NCBI GenBank assembly: GCA_015183035.1
Contig: JACZZP010000017.1
Coordinates: forward strand, 1,984,001 to 2,048,000
Reading direction: 5' to 3'
Origin: Meloidogyne chitwoodi
Lineage: Eukaryota > Nematoda > Chromadorea > Rhabditida > Meloidogynidae
DNA: 64,000 nucleotides
The notes beneath the pieces are model-generated. The model was not told where the DNA came from and did not search any database. It saw only the letters and a program-made list of their open reading frames with translations. Below are positions 1-12,756 of this stretch, in pieces; position 1 is the first letter of the stretch, and the number at the start of each line of letters is the position of its first letter. A program made the position numbers and the translations under genes.

Positions 1-3000
1 TTGCTGCTTCTTGATTTGTTACCTAAAAATAATAAAAAAATTAGAGTCAAATTTTGATTTAAATTTAAGGTTAAAAAATTAGTAAAAATTAATTTAAACT
101 AAAAAAACCTGTAACAACGGTTTCACTTTTGTATACAATCTCCACCATTGCCAATCACGCAATTTTAACCAAGCAAGCCCATTACGTTGCAAAATACGAA
201 TAGCATTAGATTGTTGAACACGTTTTTGATATAAACGTCTAGCAAGAAAAGCACGGCATTGAGCTTGAAAACTAATAATGAGTCCACAAAGTTTGCGGTC
301 ACGCTCCTCTTCCAAATGTGCAAGCATTCCAGCACGGAAAAATACTTTTGATTGTCCAATTCGGTAATAATGCTTGTCAAGTTCAAGTGCTTCAATTATA
401 CGTCTAAATGATTAAAATTAATTAAAATTAAAAAATAAAATATAATACTTGCAAGCCTCTTTTCCATCAACAAAACTTTTTGGAATCAAATTTGGTGTCA
501 AAATTTCATAACGATGACGAAATTCTTGGAATGGTATACGATTTGGAAAACCTTGCCGACAAATTCTTATTCCTTCGAGAACACCATTACATCGAAGTTG
601 TTCCAAAACAAGGTGCGCATTGATTTTTAGTGGCTAAGAAATTAAAAAAAATAAAAAAAATCAATAATTTAATAGTCAATCTACTCTACTACTACATCTT
701 ATCTCAAAAATCCCCCTTTCTCAATTTAAAAACTCATGATTAATAAATATATTTATATAATTATTGGGCATATATATATATGAGAAAGCGAATTTTGAAA
801 TAATAAAAAATTAATTAATTAAGGATTATTTATTTATTTAAAATAAATAAAACAGAAAAAGAAATGTGGTGGTTAATAAACAATTTATTATTATTATTTT
901 TAATATTTTTAAATAACAATAACAATTTTGGAGGACAAGTTAAAGCAATAGAATATAAACTAAGAGAATCTAAACCTAATCCTCACCGTTGTGCTTATCA
1001 TCATTATTATAATAATAATAATAAACAAAAAACTAATATAGATGAAGAAAAGGAACAAGAAAGATGGATATTAAAACCTTCAGCAACTGCATGTTTAGAT
1101 GAATTGGCAATTATTTGGCCAAAACAACAACAAGAAGAACAAACAAAAAACAAAAAGAAAAAAAGAGAAGAAAATAATAAGCAACAAAAAACCCTATGTC
1201 AACAAATTTTTGAAAAAAAGGAAGGAGAAGAAGACGAAACAATATTAAGATCAGCAGCTTGTGATAATGAATGTTTGTTTTTTAATAATATTTTTAATTA
1301 AAATCATTTTAAGGGATTCAACCATTAGCAAGAAAATGTCGATCAACATGTGGAACATGTTGCGAACTTCCAGAGTTTCAATGCGAAGACCAAGGTAAAC
1401 AAAAGAGGAAAGAAATAAAATGTTTGGTTACCGGTAGGTATCGAACCTGCAACCACTCCACACATAATCGGATGCTCTACCAACTGAGCCAACAAGAAAT
1501 TTAACATTTGCCTTTTTACTAGATATTAAATCTCTGCTTATAAACTAAAGAATTAACCCAACTATAAAAAATGTTTAATAAAAATTTTTTTTAAAGCACA
1601 TTCTGAAGATAATCAAAACAAATATCGTCATCATTTAGAACAACAAAATTCATCATTTAGTTGCTATACAATTAAAGATATAAATAATAAATGTAAAAAA
1701 ACTAGTGTTTGGTACCCAACATTAGCAGATCATTGTCAAGCGACTTGCGGACTTTGTGAATTTGAAGAGAAAAAAATACAAGAAAGAAAGAGAAAAAGAT
1801 CGCAAATAGATGAAGATGATTCAATTGAAGAGTCAAGACGTGATTTAAAAATTCCAAGAAGTTAAGTTTTTTTTTTTTTTAAAGTTCCTTTAATTAATAT
1901 TCTAAAATAGATAATGAATGTAAAGATCGTCGTGGTGAGAAATATTGCCTTTCCAAAGTTCTTACAAAAGGAAACGCGTGTAAATACAAACCAGTAAATT
2001 AATAATAATAATATTTTTCAAAAAATTCCAATTTTTTTAAAGAGAATTCTTGATCGATGTCAAAAATCTTGTGGAGTATGCTTTCCCCGAAGAGAAAAAT
2101 GTCGTAACAAAAAGGGTTATGAACGCAGGTGATAAAATATTAAAAATGAGAATTTAAAATATATAATTTGAACAGATGCAAGCGCTGGAATAATAACAAT
2201 TTTTGCCTAGGAACAAAATTTTCATTAGCAATAAAATTACATTATTGTCAAAAAGAATGTCAACTATGCGATATAGAAGATGATGAAGAAGAAGAAAAAA
2301 GTGAAGAAGATTTGTAATAAAAAAGAAAAATGATTCATTTAATTTTTTAAAATATAAAACCCCCGGTATAGTAAATATGTAGTAGAAAAAAATTTAAAAA
2401 TAAACAAACCTTTTTGTCATGATTTGGAATTATACATCGAACAAAATGTGGAAAAGTATTACGCAATGTTTGCATTAATTTATTTAACTGCTCCTTGTGC
2501 ATATGACCAACAGTTCTAAACATTCCTTTTTTAGTACGTACACCAAAGACTGTATCATTTAATTCAGTAACTCCCATTCCAGCAAATTCAGCTATAAAAA
2601 AATATTTTAATTGTTAAAGTGACTTGAATTAATTAAGGAATTTCTCAAAAATTTTTTTTTTAAAATTGTGTTGGAAACTGCTGCCCAGTCTCGGAACTAT
2701 ATTCGAAACCTGCCCGTGCTCTTATACTGCGGCCTAATCCACTCAGCCACTCCTTCACTATAGACCATAGGAAATTAAATTGTGTTATTTCCTCCCTTTT
2801 TCTAGTCTATAGCTGTTAGTGGAACTTTACATTGCAAAAATAATCCCCCTTAGCTTCCAAAATATTAAAATTAAAAAAAACTTAAAATAAAAAATACCAT
2901 CTTTCCAAATCCCAGCCAGAAATTGGTCAGTACTGTTCTGCATTAATTGAACAACATTTTCATTTAATGGATCCATATTCTTAAAATTAATAATTTTTTA

Positions 3001-5800
3001 AAATAAAAAAAAATAAACCTTCATTAACCATTGATCAGAATAATAATCAACTCTACCCGCATAATGCATAACAGCAAAATCAGATTTTGAGCGCATTTCT
3101 GGAACAACAAATTTTGGATGTTTTTCATGATAAGTAAACAATTTTTCGACAAATGATTTATCTGTAGCTTTTGGAAAAATACATTGTTCATCTAACAAAG
3201 AAAGAATTCCAGTTGACTTTAAAAAAAAAATTAATATAAATTTAAAATAAAATTTAAAAAAACCTTTTCAATCAACTCAATTGTAGGTTGCAAATCTAAT
3301 CCAAAATCAATAAATTGCCAATCAATTCCCTCTCTTTGGTATTCTTCTTGTTCCAAAACGAACATTGTATTGTTAAAAAGTTGTTGTAATTTTTCATTTG
3401 TATAACTAAATTTAAAAAAATTAAAAATAATTCAGCCTACAATTGCTTAAAAAATCTTTCCCTAGATTTTCAATAAAAAAATTAAAAAAAATCGTTACTT
3501 AATACAGAGCTGCTCAAAACTGTTTAGTTTGAAAATTTCAAATCCAGCAATGTCCAAAATTCCAATAAATGATGTTCCTGTTCGCCGTGTTCGATCTAAT
3601 GATTTGTTGATACGACTGACCAACCATTTAAACATTCTCTCATAACAAGCTTTTCCAATTGCCTCAACACCAAATTCAGCTTGTTCTTTATTTTGAGCTT
3701 TTTGTACATGTTCACGGCCAACTTTAATGCGTGGACGAAGAAAAGCTTTTGTAAAATCAGCCACTGGTAGACCAAGCAAATGACAAATTTTTTGAGCAAC
3801 TAAAAAAAGTATGATTTGTGGTTAAGTAGAAAAAATGTTTTGAGTCAATTAAGGTATGTAGGGATCAAACTCGCTCAGGAAAATATTTTTTAAATTTAAA
3901 ATACTCAAATAGCACAAAAAGTAAACAAAAAATAAAGAAACCTGTATCATCAGGAAGAGTTGCCTGATCGCTATTCTTTTCCTGTTTAAATTCAATATTG
4001 CCAAGCAAAAGAACAGCACTAACAACACGAAGAACGGCTAAATTTAAATTTATAAATTAAATTATTTTAAAAATTATACAATTAATTTCATCATCATGAA
4101 ATCCCATAATTTTCATTGAACGAATTGTATTGTGAAATTCTGCAGCATCATCAACATTTGGTAATGTTATATAACCATTTTGCAAAAATTTGTATTTACT
4201 TACATCTTCGAGCAAAAAGCTTGCTTAAAAATAAAGAAATTCAATTTTATTAAAAAAATAAAAAATATATTAACATTATATTTGAAAAAATTTTTTTGTT
4301 AGTGTCTCCATGGTCAAGTGGATAAGGCTAAGGGCTACAAAGTTTAGGGAAAAGGTTCAGCCCCGTTTAGTGCCAAAAATTTATTTTAAAAGATACTTTT
4401 TTCCTCTGCAGAAGTTCCACGCAAAAATTGATAAAATATATGAAATGATCGCTCATCAATTGCTTGACGACAAGTTCTCGATTTTTCCAACAAATAAAAT
4501 TCAATATTGGCACCAGAAATGTAACCAGCCATGTCAAAATTAATTCGAATAAATTTACCCTAATAAATAAAATTAAAAATAAATTTAAAAAAAACCAACA
4601 AATCTCGAAGAATTATCATTTTTGACAGTTTTGCTATTTCCAAAAGATTCAAGTATTGGATTAGCCTGCAAAAGTTGTTGTTCCAATTCTCCAACCAAAC
4701 TAATTTGATCAACACTTGAATGACTTCTAGCAGGAGAAGAACATAAAACACCATTTGAAGTTGAGGTATTATTAACTAATTTATTATGGCAATGTCTTGT
4801 AGCACCGGCAACATGAGCCAAATATTGAATTACTTTTTTGGTATTTTCTGTTTTGCCTGCACCTGATTCTCCGGTACATAAAATGCTTTGATCTTCATGA
4901 TCTAAAAAAAGATTAACATATGTTTGAAACTTATGAGACAAAATCTCATGAATACTTAGATCCCACGAAAATCCCAAAACACCGAAAAAAAACCTTGAAG
5001 CATAGATCGATAAGCAGAATCAGCTATAGCAAAAACATGAGGAGGACGTTCATTGCGTTTCTTTCCTTTATAAGACTCAATCACAGCTTCAGAATAGATT
5101 GCCAATCTTTTATATGGATTCATAACAACACAAAACAAACCAGAATATGTCTAAAAAATAAAATATATTTATTAGAAAACATTTAACTTACATAAATAAG
5201 TTCAGAATAATAACGTTGTTTTAAATTGTCAAAAACAGAAGGCGCATTAAGGCACGTGAGATCAGCCATATCCTCAACCTAGACAAAATAACAACTTTTT
5301 TAAGATAACAAAACAATTTTTAAATGTTAAAAGGAGATGCTTAATAAGCTAATTTAGAATGTTTTCAGCATCAAAAATTGCAGCGATAAAACCCAATTTC
5401 AGCTCTTCCAACAGAAGTTAAACCCCAAGATTATTTAACAAACAAAAAACACAACATTTACAATATAAAATACCATCAAAAAACCCCAAATAAAATTTAA
5501 AATTCAAAAAAAAACCTTGTCAAATTTTGGAGGATTCATTTTTTGACAATCATCTTTACTTAAACGCAGATGATGACCATTTTCAGTTAATTCAACAGTA
5601 TAAGTATCATCATCTTCATTAATTATTGATGCTTTTACAAAACCTTCAGTTTCATGTGGAACCCAAATAAGACGTTTCTTTGCCCATTCAGCTTGTAACA
5701 TTGGGTCAGTTATTTGCATTCGAACAAGTGGTCCTCTAATAACTTCATTAACAATTGATCCATCTTCATTTTTGTTGTTACCAATTCCACCATTTAACAT
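1..5800 (-). CDS. Non-muscle-type myosin II heavy chain, motor half (3' end beyond window)
   Basis: Exons on the minus strand: 5800-5516, 5278-5192, 5150-4994, 4901-4600, 4559-4397, 4223-4080, 4037-3942, 3799-3499, 3405-3264, 3216-3019, 2979-2898, 2591-2410, 633-449, 403-109, 22-1. The start is the ATG at 5800. The order is an SH3-like N-terminal domain, the P-loop GESGAGKT at about 4850, a long Ser/Asn/Thr loop-1 insert, switch I NDNSSRFGKFIRI, the relay DIAGFEIF, the FVRCIIPN actin-interface segment, converter, then one IQ motif ([18 protein letters not shown]) and the head-rod junction. The coiled-coil rod lies left of position 1. Family knowledge: an actin-based ATPase for cytokinesis and cortical contraction; loop 1 and the N-terminus look like non-muscle (NMY/zipper) rather than sarcomeric myosin. 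The 12th intron (634-2409) hosts a complete antisense gene. Assignment to class II is firm; the NMY-1/NMY-2 subtype is not resolved. Confidence 0.93.
864..2317 (+). CDS. Secreted multi-ShK (SXC) domain protein, nested in a myosin intron
   Basis: Exons 864-1272, 1314-1394, 1597-1860, 1911-1993, 2043-2128, 2176-2317 (354 aa). The N-terminus has a hydrophobic signal-like stretch ([14 protein letters not shown]), followed by Asn- and Lys/Glu-rich low complexity. Four ShK-like six-cysteine modules follow, each ending in a CxxTC/SCGxC-type motif: [24 protein letters not shown] and CQKECQLC. The first exon end (1272) was chosen because it restores CDNEW..LARKC spacing typical of ShK modules. The tail is acidic (Asp/Glu run before the stop at 2315-2317). 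The family is common in nematode secreted proteins; the domain fold is shared with sea-anemone potassium-channel toxins, but in nematodes it is mostly a structural or interaction module. Nothing here shows toxicity. It lies wholly inside, and antisense to, the 1.78-kb intron of the myosin gene. Function is unknown. Confidence 0.8.
1424..1497 (-). repeat. Degenerate tRNA-like sequence (SINE or tRNA pseudogene)
   Basis: Read on the minus strand, this has a good A box (TGGCTCAGTTGG) with a paired D stem GCTC/GAGC and a good B box (GGTTCGATACC). The 3' end reads GGTAACCA. The acceptor stem does not pair and the anticodon stem is broken, so it is not a functional tRNA. It lies in intron 2 of the ShK gene. 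Confidence 0.6.
2671..2758 (-). repeat. Degenerate tRNA-like sequence, Leu/Ser type
   Basis: Minus-strand reading gives GGAGTGGCTGAGTGGATTAG (A-box region of a class II tRNA) and a mutated B box GGTTTCGAATAT. Length suggests a variable arm. It sits in the myosin intron between exons 2979-2898 and 2591-2410. Confidence 0.55.
4303..4373 (+). repeat. Degenerate tRNA-like sequence
   Basis: The A box TGGTCAAGTGG and the imperfect B box GGTTCAGCCCC are about the spacing of a tRNA apart. The acceptor stem cannot be paired. It lies in the myosin intron 4224-4396, on the strand opposite to the gene. Confidence 0.5.
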
Positions 5801-8441
5801 CTTTTAAAGTCTTTTTTTGTTGTCACCAAATTAATTTTTAAAGAAAATAAATTAAATAAATTAAGTCTTTTTAATAATAAAGCTGAAAAAAAATAATAAA
5901 AATATTACTCTTTGGTGTAGTGGTAAAAGAAAGAAGATTTCAAGGGGAAAGGTTAAAAGTTCGAATCCGATTGATGCAAAACAATTTTATTTTAAATATA
6001 AAAAATATATTTAACTGTTAAAAAAAGATATAAACAATGTAATAAATTTATTTCTTCAAAAAGTGTAAAAAATAAAAAGTTTTCCATAAAATAAAATCAT
6101 TTTATAAAAACATTAAAAAAATAGATTGTATAATTTAAACAAATAAAATAAATATTGTGTAAAGTCAACAAATGTTTTAAAAAAAATGAATAAATAGGCA
6201 GAAAATAATATAAAAAAATGAACTGATAACCGCAAAAAAAATTAATTGAAAATTTAATAAAAAGTTTGATTTTAAATAATTAAAAATCGTCATATTTTAA
6301 TAATGAAAAAAAAGAAGTAAAAAAGAGAGAGCTTAAATATATTTTTTTGGACATTTATTTAAGAATTTTCTTATCTATTGAAATAGAAATTTAATTTTCT
6401 CTTTAAATAAAAAAATTAAAAAAAAAAAATTATTTAAAATAATAATGTGTTTAAATTCATCTATTGTTCACTATTAAAATAGAACCAAAAAAAAAAGTTT
6501 TTTCATTTATTATTTTTTAAAAATGACACAAAAATGAAGTGAATCATCAAACAAGCAAATGAAAAAACTTTTACAAAAATTCTTTAAAATTTTTTTTTGA
6601 TTTCTCATAATATTAAAGCAAAAAAAATATGGGAAAGAAGAAGAATAAGGAAAAAAGAAAAAATGTTGTTTAATAATAGTAGAAGAATGACTAAAGGTGA
6701 CACAACAATCGATCCTTCCTTTCTTTTTCTTACCCTATAAACTTTTGAAAAAAGGGAAAATATTCTAAATTTATTGTATATTTTCCCCCTTTTGGCTTTG
6801 AATTTTTTGTATTTTTAAAGATTTTTATAAGTTACACAAATTTTTGTAAATTTTCTGAAAAGTTTTGGGTAAAATTTAAAGGAATTTAGTGCATCCAAAG
6901 TAGAGGTGTTTACTTGATGTAAAAATGACATTTTGGTTATACAAAAATTCAAAAAAAAATCAAAAATTGTTAATTTTTCCCTTTTAAAATCCAATAATTC
7001 TTACATCTTTTTTTAAAAAATAAAAATATTAAAAAATAAACAGGTTTCAAAAGGTGTTTTTTTTTTAAATTTAATAAAAAGATTTACACATTTTTAAAAT
7101 ACGCGCCTTGTTTTGTGATTAATCGCTTTTTGACTGTAAAAAATGTGTGTATGGACAATGTGAAAAAAATTTAAATCTAAACGATAAAAAAGGGAGGCAC
7201 GCGACTATTTTTTATGAGTCATTGAAAAATGATTTTATACTACTATGTACTACTAAACTAGTAAAAATAAAGAAATATTCAAAAAAATACTTAAGTAGAA
7301 TAATTTATATATTTTTAAAGGAATTTGAGAGGTCAAAAAGGAATTCAAAATAGTCAAAAAAAAAATTCCAACAGTTGAGTAAACCCAAAAATAGTGGCCT
7401 TAAACATATCTTTAAAATATTTTTCGTTCAAAATTATAACTAAAATTAAACAAACCTTAATAAAACTTGAAAGTTAAATATATTACGTCCACTTGTAAGC
7501 TTTGATTTTCCCTTTTTCCATCTAATCATATATCAAAGATTGCCCAAAAAATAATTTATCTTTTGAGTTTACTCAACTGCTGAAGATTATCTAAAAAAAT
7601 ATTAAAAAAAACAACAAACATATATGCATTAGAACGAACATTTAACGGGGGGAAAGAAGAGAAAAATAGCAAAAAATAGCCAATCGAACACATACATTCA
7701 TTGCTTTCTTTCTCTCCCTAATATATTAATTTATAACAATACAACAAACATATGACCTTGGTTTTGAATAAAATGAACGCCAAATTCCTTTCATATTCAA
7801 GAAAATATATAAATATAAGTAAAAATTGGGAGAAAGCAGTTTATGTGTTAGTACAAGTTTAGATGTGTTGATGATCCGTTCGTGAATAAATTGTGAATAT
7901 ATTATGCAAAAAGGAACTATTAATTTTCTATTTTTGCTGCTAACGCGCGCCACTTCCCACTACTCTCAAATTGCTATTGGAAAAAAGGAAAAATTTTAGT
8001 AGCTTCGCTATTTTGCCCTATCGGCACGCCGAGGACGAATAAAAATCAAAAAATTAGAAAAGAATGATGAAAAACTCTAAATAGCGTCTCTAACTACTCT
8101 TTTTATAGTTTTCCAATCTTAACTTTTGCAGTCTAACAATTATATATCTCTTTTCTTTCTATCTCTTCCTTAAAACGGTCTCTCATATTTAATATATAGC
8201 ATCACTAACTCTTACATTTGTAATGTCTGCCAGTACAATAAAAACAAGAAACAGTCCAAAACAACGCGTGTATTCAAAATTTAAATGAAGCACACTTGTT
8301 ATGACTTTTTGTTTAATTTGTAAGTTTCTAAATTTGCTAGAATTTTTATAAATAATTTAAAAAAATTGTTTAAGTTCAATTTCTATTTAAAAAATATATT
8401 TAATAGTCTAAAAATTAATTTAATAAAAAAAAATTTAATTT
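5801..8441. other. Intergenic region between myosin and SLC26 genes
   Basis: The upstream region of myosin (minus) and 3' flank of the SLC26 gene. It is very AT-rich and no open frame has coding character; the longest plus-strand frame (7147-7353) is Lys-rich without domains. A tRNA-like element at about 5906-5977 (A box TTGGTGTAGTGG, B box AGTTCGAATCC) is the only structured item. A pyrimidine-rich patch at about 8090-8220 is unexplained. Confidence 0.6.
5906..5977 (+). repeat. Degenerate tRNA-like sequence upstream of myosin
   Basis: An intact-looking A box (TTGGTGTAGTGG) and B box (AGTTCGAATCC) are spaced as in a tRNA. The T stem and acceptor stem do not pair well. It is the best-preserved internal promoter of the four such sequences in the first 6 kb. 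Confidence 0.55.
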
Positions 8442-11400
8442 TTATTGTTCAGGCTGCGTTTTTTGCATGGTTTCAATTTCATCATAAACTCTTTGCGTAG
8501 TAGATTCATCCAATAAAATTTGTGAACTAATTTAAATAATAAAACAATTAAAAAAAAATTATTAAATTCTCAAAAATAAATTTAAATTAAAAGAATAAAA
8601 CTTACGCGCTCCTTCGTATTTTTGCAAGGGCAACAGCATCTCTTATTGTTGGGTAAAAATTTCGTTTTGGAACATACTCGTAAAATCCACATTTTTCAAA
8701 TAAATCGCGTACAGTAGCTTAGAGAAAAAGAATAATTTATTATTTTTTTTTAAAGTTTTTACCTTTAGCTGCTGCAAAATATAAACGTACACGTTGTTGC
8801 CGCATTTCAGTAAAAATCTTTAAAAAATTAAAAAATAAAATTTAAATTTAATTTCATATTATTTAACCTCTTTTAATGCATTAACACCCATACAATCAAC
8901 AAAAGTAAAACCTGAACAATCTACAATAAAATGAAGATGTTGAGGACTATCAAATGAACCTTTTTTTGTTAAAAAAGAAAATTTTAATTAAAAAAAATAA
9001 AAAAAAATTTTTTTACCATTTTTTTCCAAAGTTTTTTGATTATCAACAAAACCTTGAGAAAATGCTTCAGCTTCATTAACATCACATTTCTCTTCTTCAT
9101 TTTCATTTTTTAAATTATTTTTATTGTGAAGAGAGGGTACTGTATTATTATTTAAGCAACATTTATCTTCGTTTTCGGGTTGTTTTTCATTTTCTTAAAT
9201 TTAAAAAAAATTTAAAAATTAAATAAATACCATTATAAGATTTATTATTTTCATTAGTAGGAGAAGATTGTGGAGAAGAAAAAATATTTTTTTGTTGTAA
9301 ATTTGTTCGAGGTGATAAATTAGTAGGAACAATAATACCTGATGAGCCCTTAGGTTATATTAAAATTAAAAAAAAATTAAATCAAAAAACCATTTTTGTT
9401 GAAATTTGTAGAGAAGGTGTAGATGTAGCATGCCTTAACCTTAAAATGCTACTTACAACATGTAAACCAAGTTGAGCCCCCTGATAACGTTTCCAACGGT
9501 GAAAAGCTTTGTGAATTGTTTCCTAAAAATTAAAAATAAATATATAATTTATCAAAAACCTTAAAATTGTCAACATTGGTAAAAAGAAGAGGTGAATCAA
9601 AACGAAATATACAAATTCCCTTAAATTTATTTTTATTTATTTAATTAATTTTTAAAATTTAATTTACAGGAAATGAAGTAATAAGTTCATATCTCTCAGC
9701 ATCTCGAAAATCGTTAGTACCAGAAAGATTAGCAAGAAAATGCCAACGAGGCCATTGAGTACGAAAAACTTTAATTTATTTTTTAATTTATTATATTCTA
9801 AAATTATTTTATTTATTTTTATTACAAAAATTTAAATTTATTTATTTTTAACCTGTTGTAAGTAAAGCAAAACCAATAGAGACAACTAAACCCTGTGAAA
9901 CATCCCAACACACAGTTGTAACAAAACTAACAAGCCAAATTGCAAAATCAATGCGTGAAAGAGGCCAAAGTCTACGAAGGTCTGCTATTTTGCGAAAAAT
10001 GCCTTTAAGTGCTACAATTATAATTGACGAAAGAATACACTGAAATTGTAAAAAAAAACTTGAAACAAAAATAAACTTAAAGTACAAAAATAAACTTAAA
10101 TTACAAAAATAAACTTTAAATACAAAAATAAACTTGAAATACAAAAACTGAATTACAAAAACATGAAGCAAAAGTTTAATAAACTTGAAATATATAAGAA
10201 AATATATAACTAACCATAGGCAATGTTCTCAGCCACTGACCAAAGTAAAGAATTATGGCAGCCAAAAAAGCACAAGAAAAGATTGCAGAAAGCTGAGTTT
10301 TTGTGTTAGCTTCAACATTAACTAATGTTCTACCAAGTGAACAAGAAACAGGATAAACTTGAAAGAAAGAAGAAAATGTAGAAGAAAAACCTAACGCAAA
10401 AAGCTCCTGAAATTTAAAAAAAAAGAAGATAAAATACAAAATTTCAAAAATATTTGCCTGTCCTGGATCGACGCGATAACACTTCTTTTTTGCAATAATT
10501 TTTGCCAGAGAAATATGAACGGCTATAACCTGTTAAATAATATTTAATTATAAAAAATATAAACTTGAAACATAAAATACAAAAATAAATAAACTTGAAT
10601 CAAAATACAGAAATAAATAAAGTTTAAACATAAAATAATACAAAAATAAATAAACTTGAAACATACAACTGTAGCGATTACTATTGCATCTGGAAGCAAT
10701 TCAGGTAATAAAGTAAAATCAGGCATTATCAGTTGTGGAATTCTTAAAAATATTTTTTATAAAATATTAAAAATATTTTTAAAAAATAGGTTCACCCTGT
10801 TGGAATATGATCAACAATTGCTAGACCAAATTTGGAATGTCCATGAAACAAAAAAGACAAAAATGTACCAAAAACCATTAACAATAATTCAAAAGGAATG
10901 GGCACATTTAAATTAAATCGACGTTTCAGCAAAGGATTTAAAAACTTTAAAAAATGTTTTTAAATTAATTTTTAATATATTTTACCTCCTTTCCAAAACA
11001 TAAAAAAAGTATAGAAATAATAGAAAATGTAAATGTTGGAATGTGTGTTTGAGGAATTCTTTTGCAAATGTCATAAAATTTCTGAAGCAAAATTTAAAAA
11101 TAAATATTAAAAATAACAATAAATTATTTTAATACCATAATCAAATTGCCAGCCCCAGAACGTATTGGTAAACCATGAATTCCAAAAATATGCTTAAGCT
11201 GTGCAGCAAAAACATGAATTGAAGCACCTGTGGTGAAACCAGCAACTACCTAAAAAATTTTATAATTTTTAAATTTTTTTATTTTTAAGAACTTGATCAG
11301 AAAAATATGTACTAATCATATCAAGTCGTAGAATACCCATTGCTAATGTAACTAGTCCAATACAAAAAGCAAGAGTAGAAGAAATAATAATAGGAGAAGG

Positions 11401-12756
11401 CAAATTCTTTAAAAAAATTATTTAATTTAAATAAGGTATTTTTAAATTAACCGAACATTTAAATCAGAAGTATTGTTGCTAATATTGTGAGGCGAGTCAA
11501 CACTATGAGCGTCAAATAGGCGATTCATAGCAACATTGCTCATTAATGCAACAACAGCGAAAGATCCTTAAAAATAAAAAACTTAATGGTCATTTTTGTA
11601 TTTCAAGTTTATTTAATTTTTGAGTTTCAAGTTTATTTAATTTTTCTGTTTTAAGTCTATTCATATATTTTGCTTCAGATTTATTTTAAATATTAATTGC
11701 TTCAAGTTTATTTACCTATAGAATTATGACGAGAAGTGCCAAAAAACATATAGAAGAGAGGTGGAAAAAATGAAGTATACAATCCAACAACAGCATCAAC
11801 CCCCGCTAATTGGGCATAGGCGATTCCTATTAATATTTTTTTAAATTAATTAGTTTATTCAAACCTTGAGGTACATGCATAACTCCAGTTACAAGTCCAC
11901 CAATAATATCAGAAGCAAACCAATTACGCCACTCATAATTCGGTAACCATTTGAGTATTGGGAAGAAACTATAAGAGATTTGCTTCAGTTTAGTCATATA
12001 TTTTTAATCTTTTTTTTTAAAATTTATTCCAACTTGAGAAAGAATTGCGCCAATCGTTTACTCGACAAACAAGGCCTATAATAATATCTCAGCAATGCTC
12101 CAGCACGATCTTTTAGTATATCAGCACCATGAGGAGTACGATAGCTAAAACGTTTGTCAAATTCATCCTAAAAAATATTTTAAATTATTTTTTTATTAAA
12201 AAATAATTCAACTTGATTCATAGGAGGACGACTACTAGCATTGTAAAGATGTGAGTTATTATCCCATCCAGTTTGTTCAAAATTGAGAAAATCTGGTCCA
12301 TCTTCTGCATCTTGAGCCATTGATTTCTAAGTAAAGATTTATTATATTTAATTTTTGTATAATAATATTTCTGTTGCTTCAAGTTTAATTAGATAAAGTT
12401 TATTATTTATGCAATTCAAGTTTATTTTTTTATTTTCAGGTTTATTTATGTAATTCAAGTTTATTTTTATTTTCAAGTTTATTTAACTTCAAATATTTTA
12501 CTTGTTTTATTCTCCTCTGTTTAACAAAATATAAATTTGATGGGGATGCAAAAGAAGAATGTTCGTTGTTTTCGTTTGATAATTTTGTGAAATAAGTCTC
12601 TTCTTCTGCACTTTGACAACTTAAAAAATAATTTAAAAAAATATTTAAGTATTCAAAATATTTTTTATTAAACTTTTGGCTTCCTCTTGTGTTTTCACTA
12701 TCCACATTGCTAGCGTATACAACAACATTATTTTTTGGATAAATTCGGACAGGCAT
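8442..12756 (-). CDS. SLC26 (SulP) family anion/sulfate transporter
   Basis: 24 exons: 12756-12674, 12619-12502, 12326-12213, 12167-12034, 11968-11865, 11826-11716, 11566-11457, 11406-11293, 11249-11136, 11081-10986, 10944-10796, 10742-10667, 10529-10458, 10406-10215, 10039-9853, 9768-9668, 9619-9560, 9522-9391, 9348-9231, 9193-9017, 8959-8868, 8817-8763, 8717-8606, 8526-8442; 901 aa. The SulP signature ([20 protein letters not shown]), about a dozen membrane segments and a C-terminal STAS domain ([16 protein letters not shown]) are visible; the STAS is split by an Asn/Glu-rich insert (exons 9348-9017), as in animal SLC26 proteins. The start at 12756 gives a cytosolic N-terminus; a second ATG in exon 12326-12213 (MAQDAEDG) is an alternative. 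The intron 10457-10407 starts with GC instead of GT. The gene is head-to-head with a sulfide:quinone oxidoreductase gene. Substrate (sulfate, oxalate, chloride) cannot be told from sequence. Confidence 0.95.
10055..10665. repeat. Interspersed AAACTTGAA/ATAAACTTG word repeat in SLC26 introns
   Basis: Introns at about 10060-10165, 10545-10660, 11600-11715 and 12365-12490 carry loose repeats of ATAAACTTGAA with spacers of AT-rich DNA. The same word dominates the intergenic stretch 27290-28050. Copies in introns avoid exons. Confidence 0.6.

Noticed and set aside
1424..1497. Functional tRNA gene
   Set aside because: Acceptor and anticodon stems do not pair, although internal promoter boxes are good.
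7147..7353. 68-codon Lys-rich plus-strand frame in the 5.8-8.4 kb spacer
   Set aside because: Composition follows the AT-rich background; no homology or splice context.
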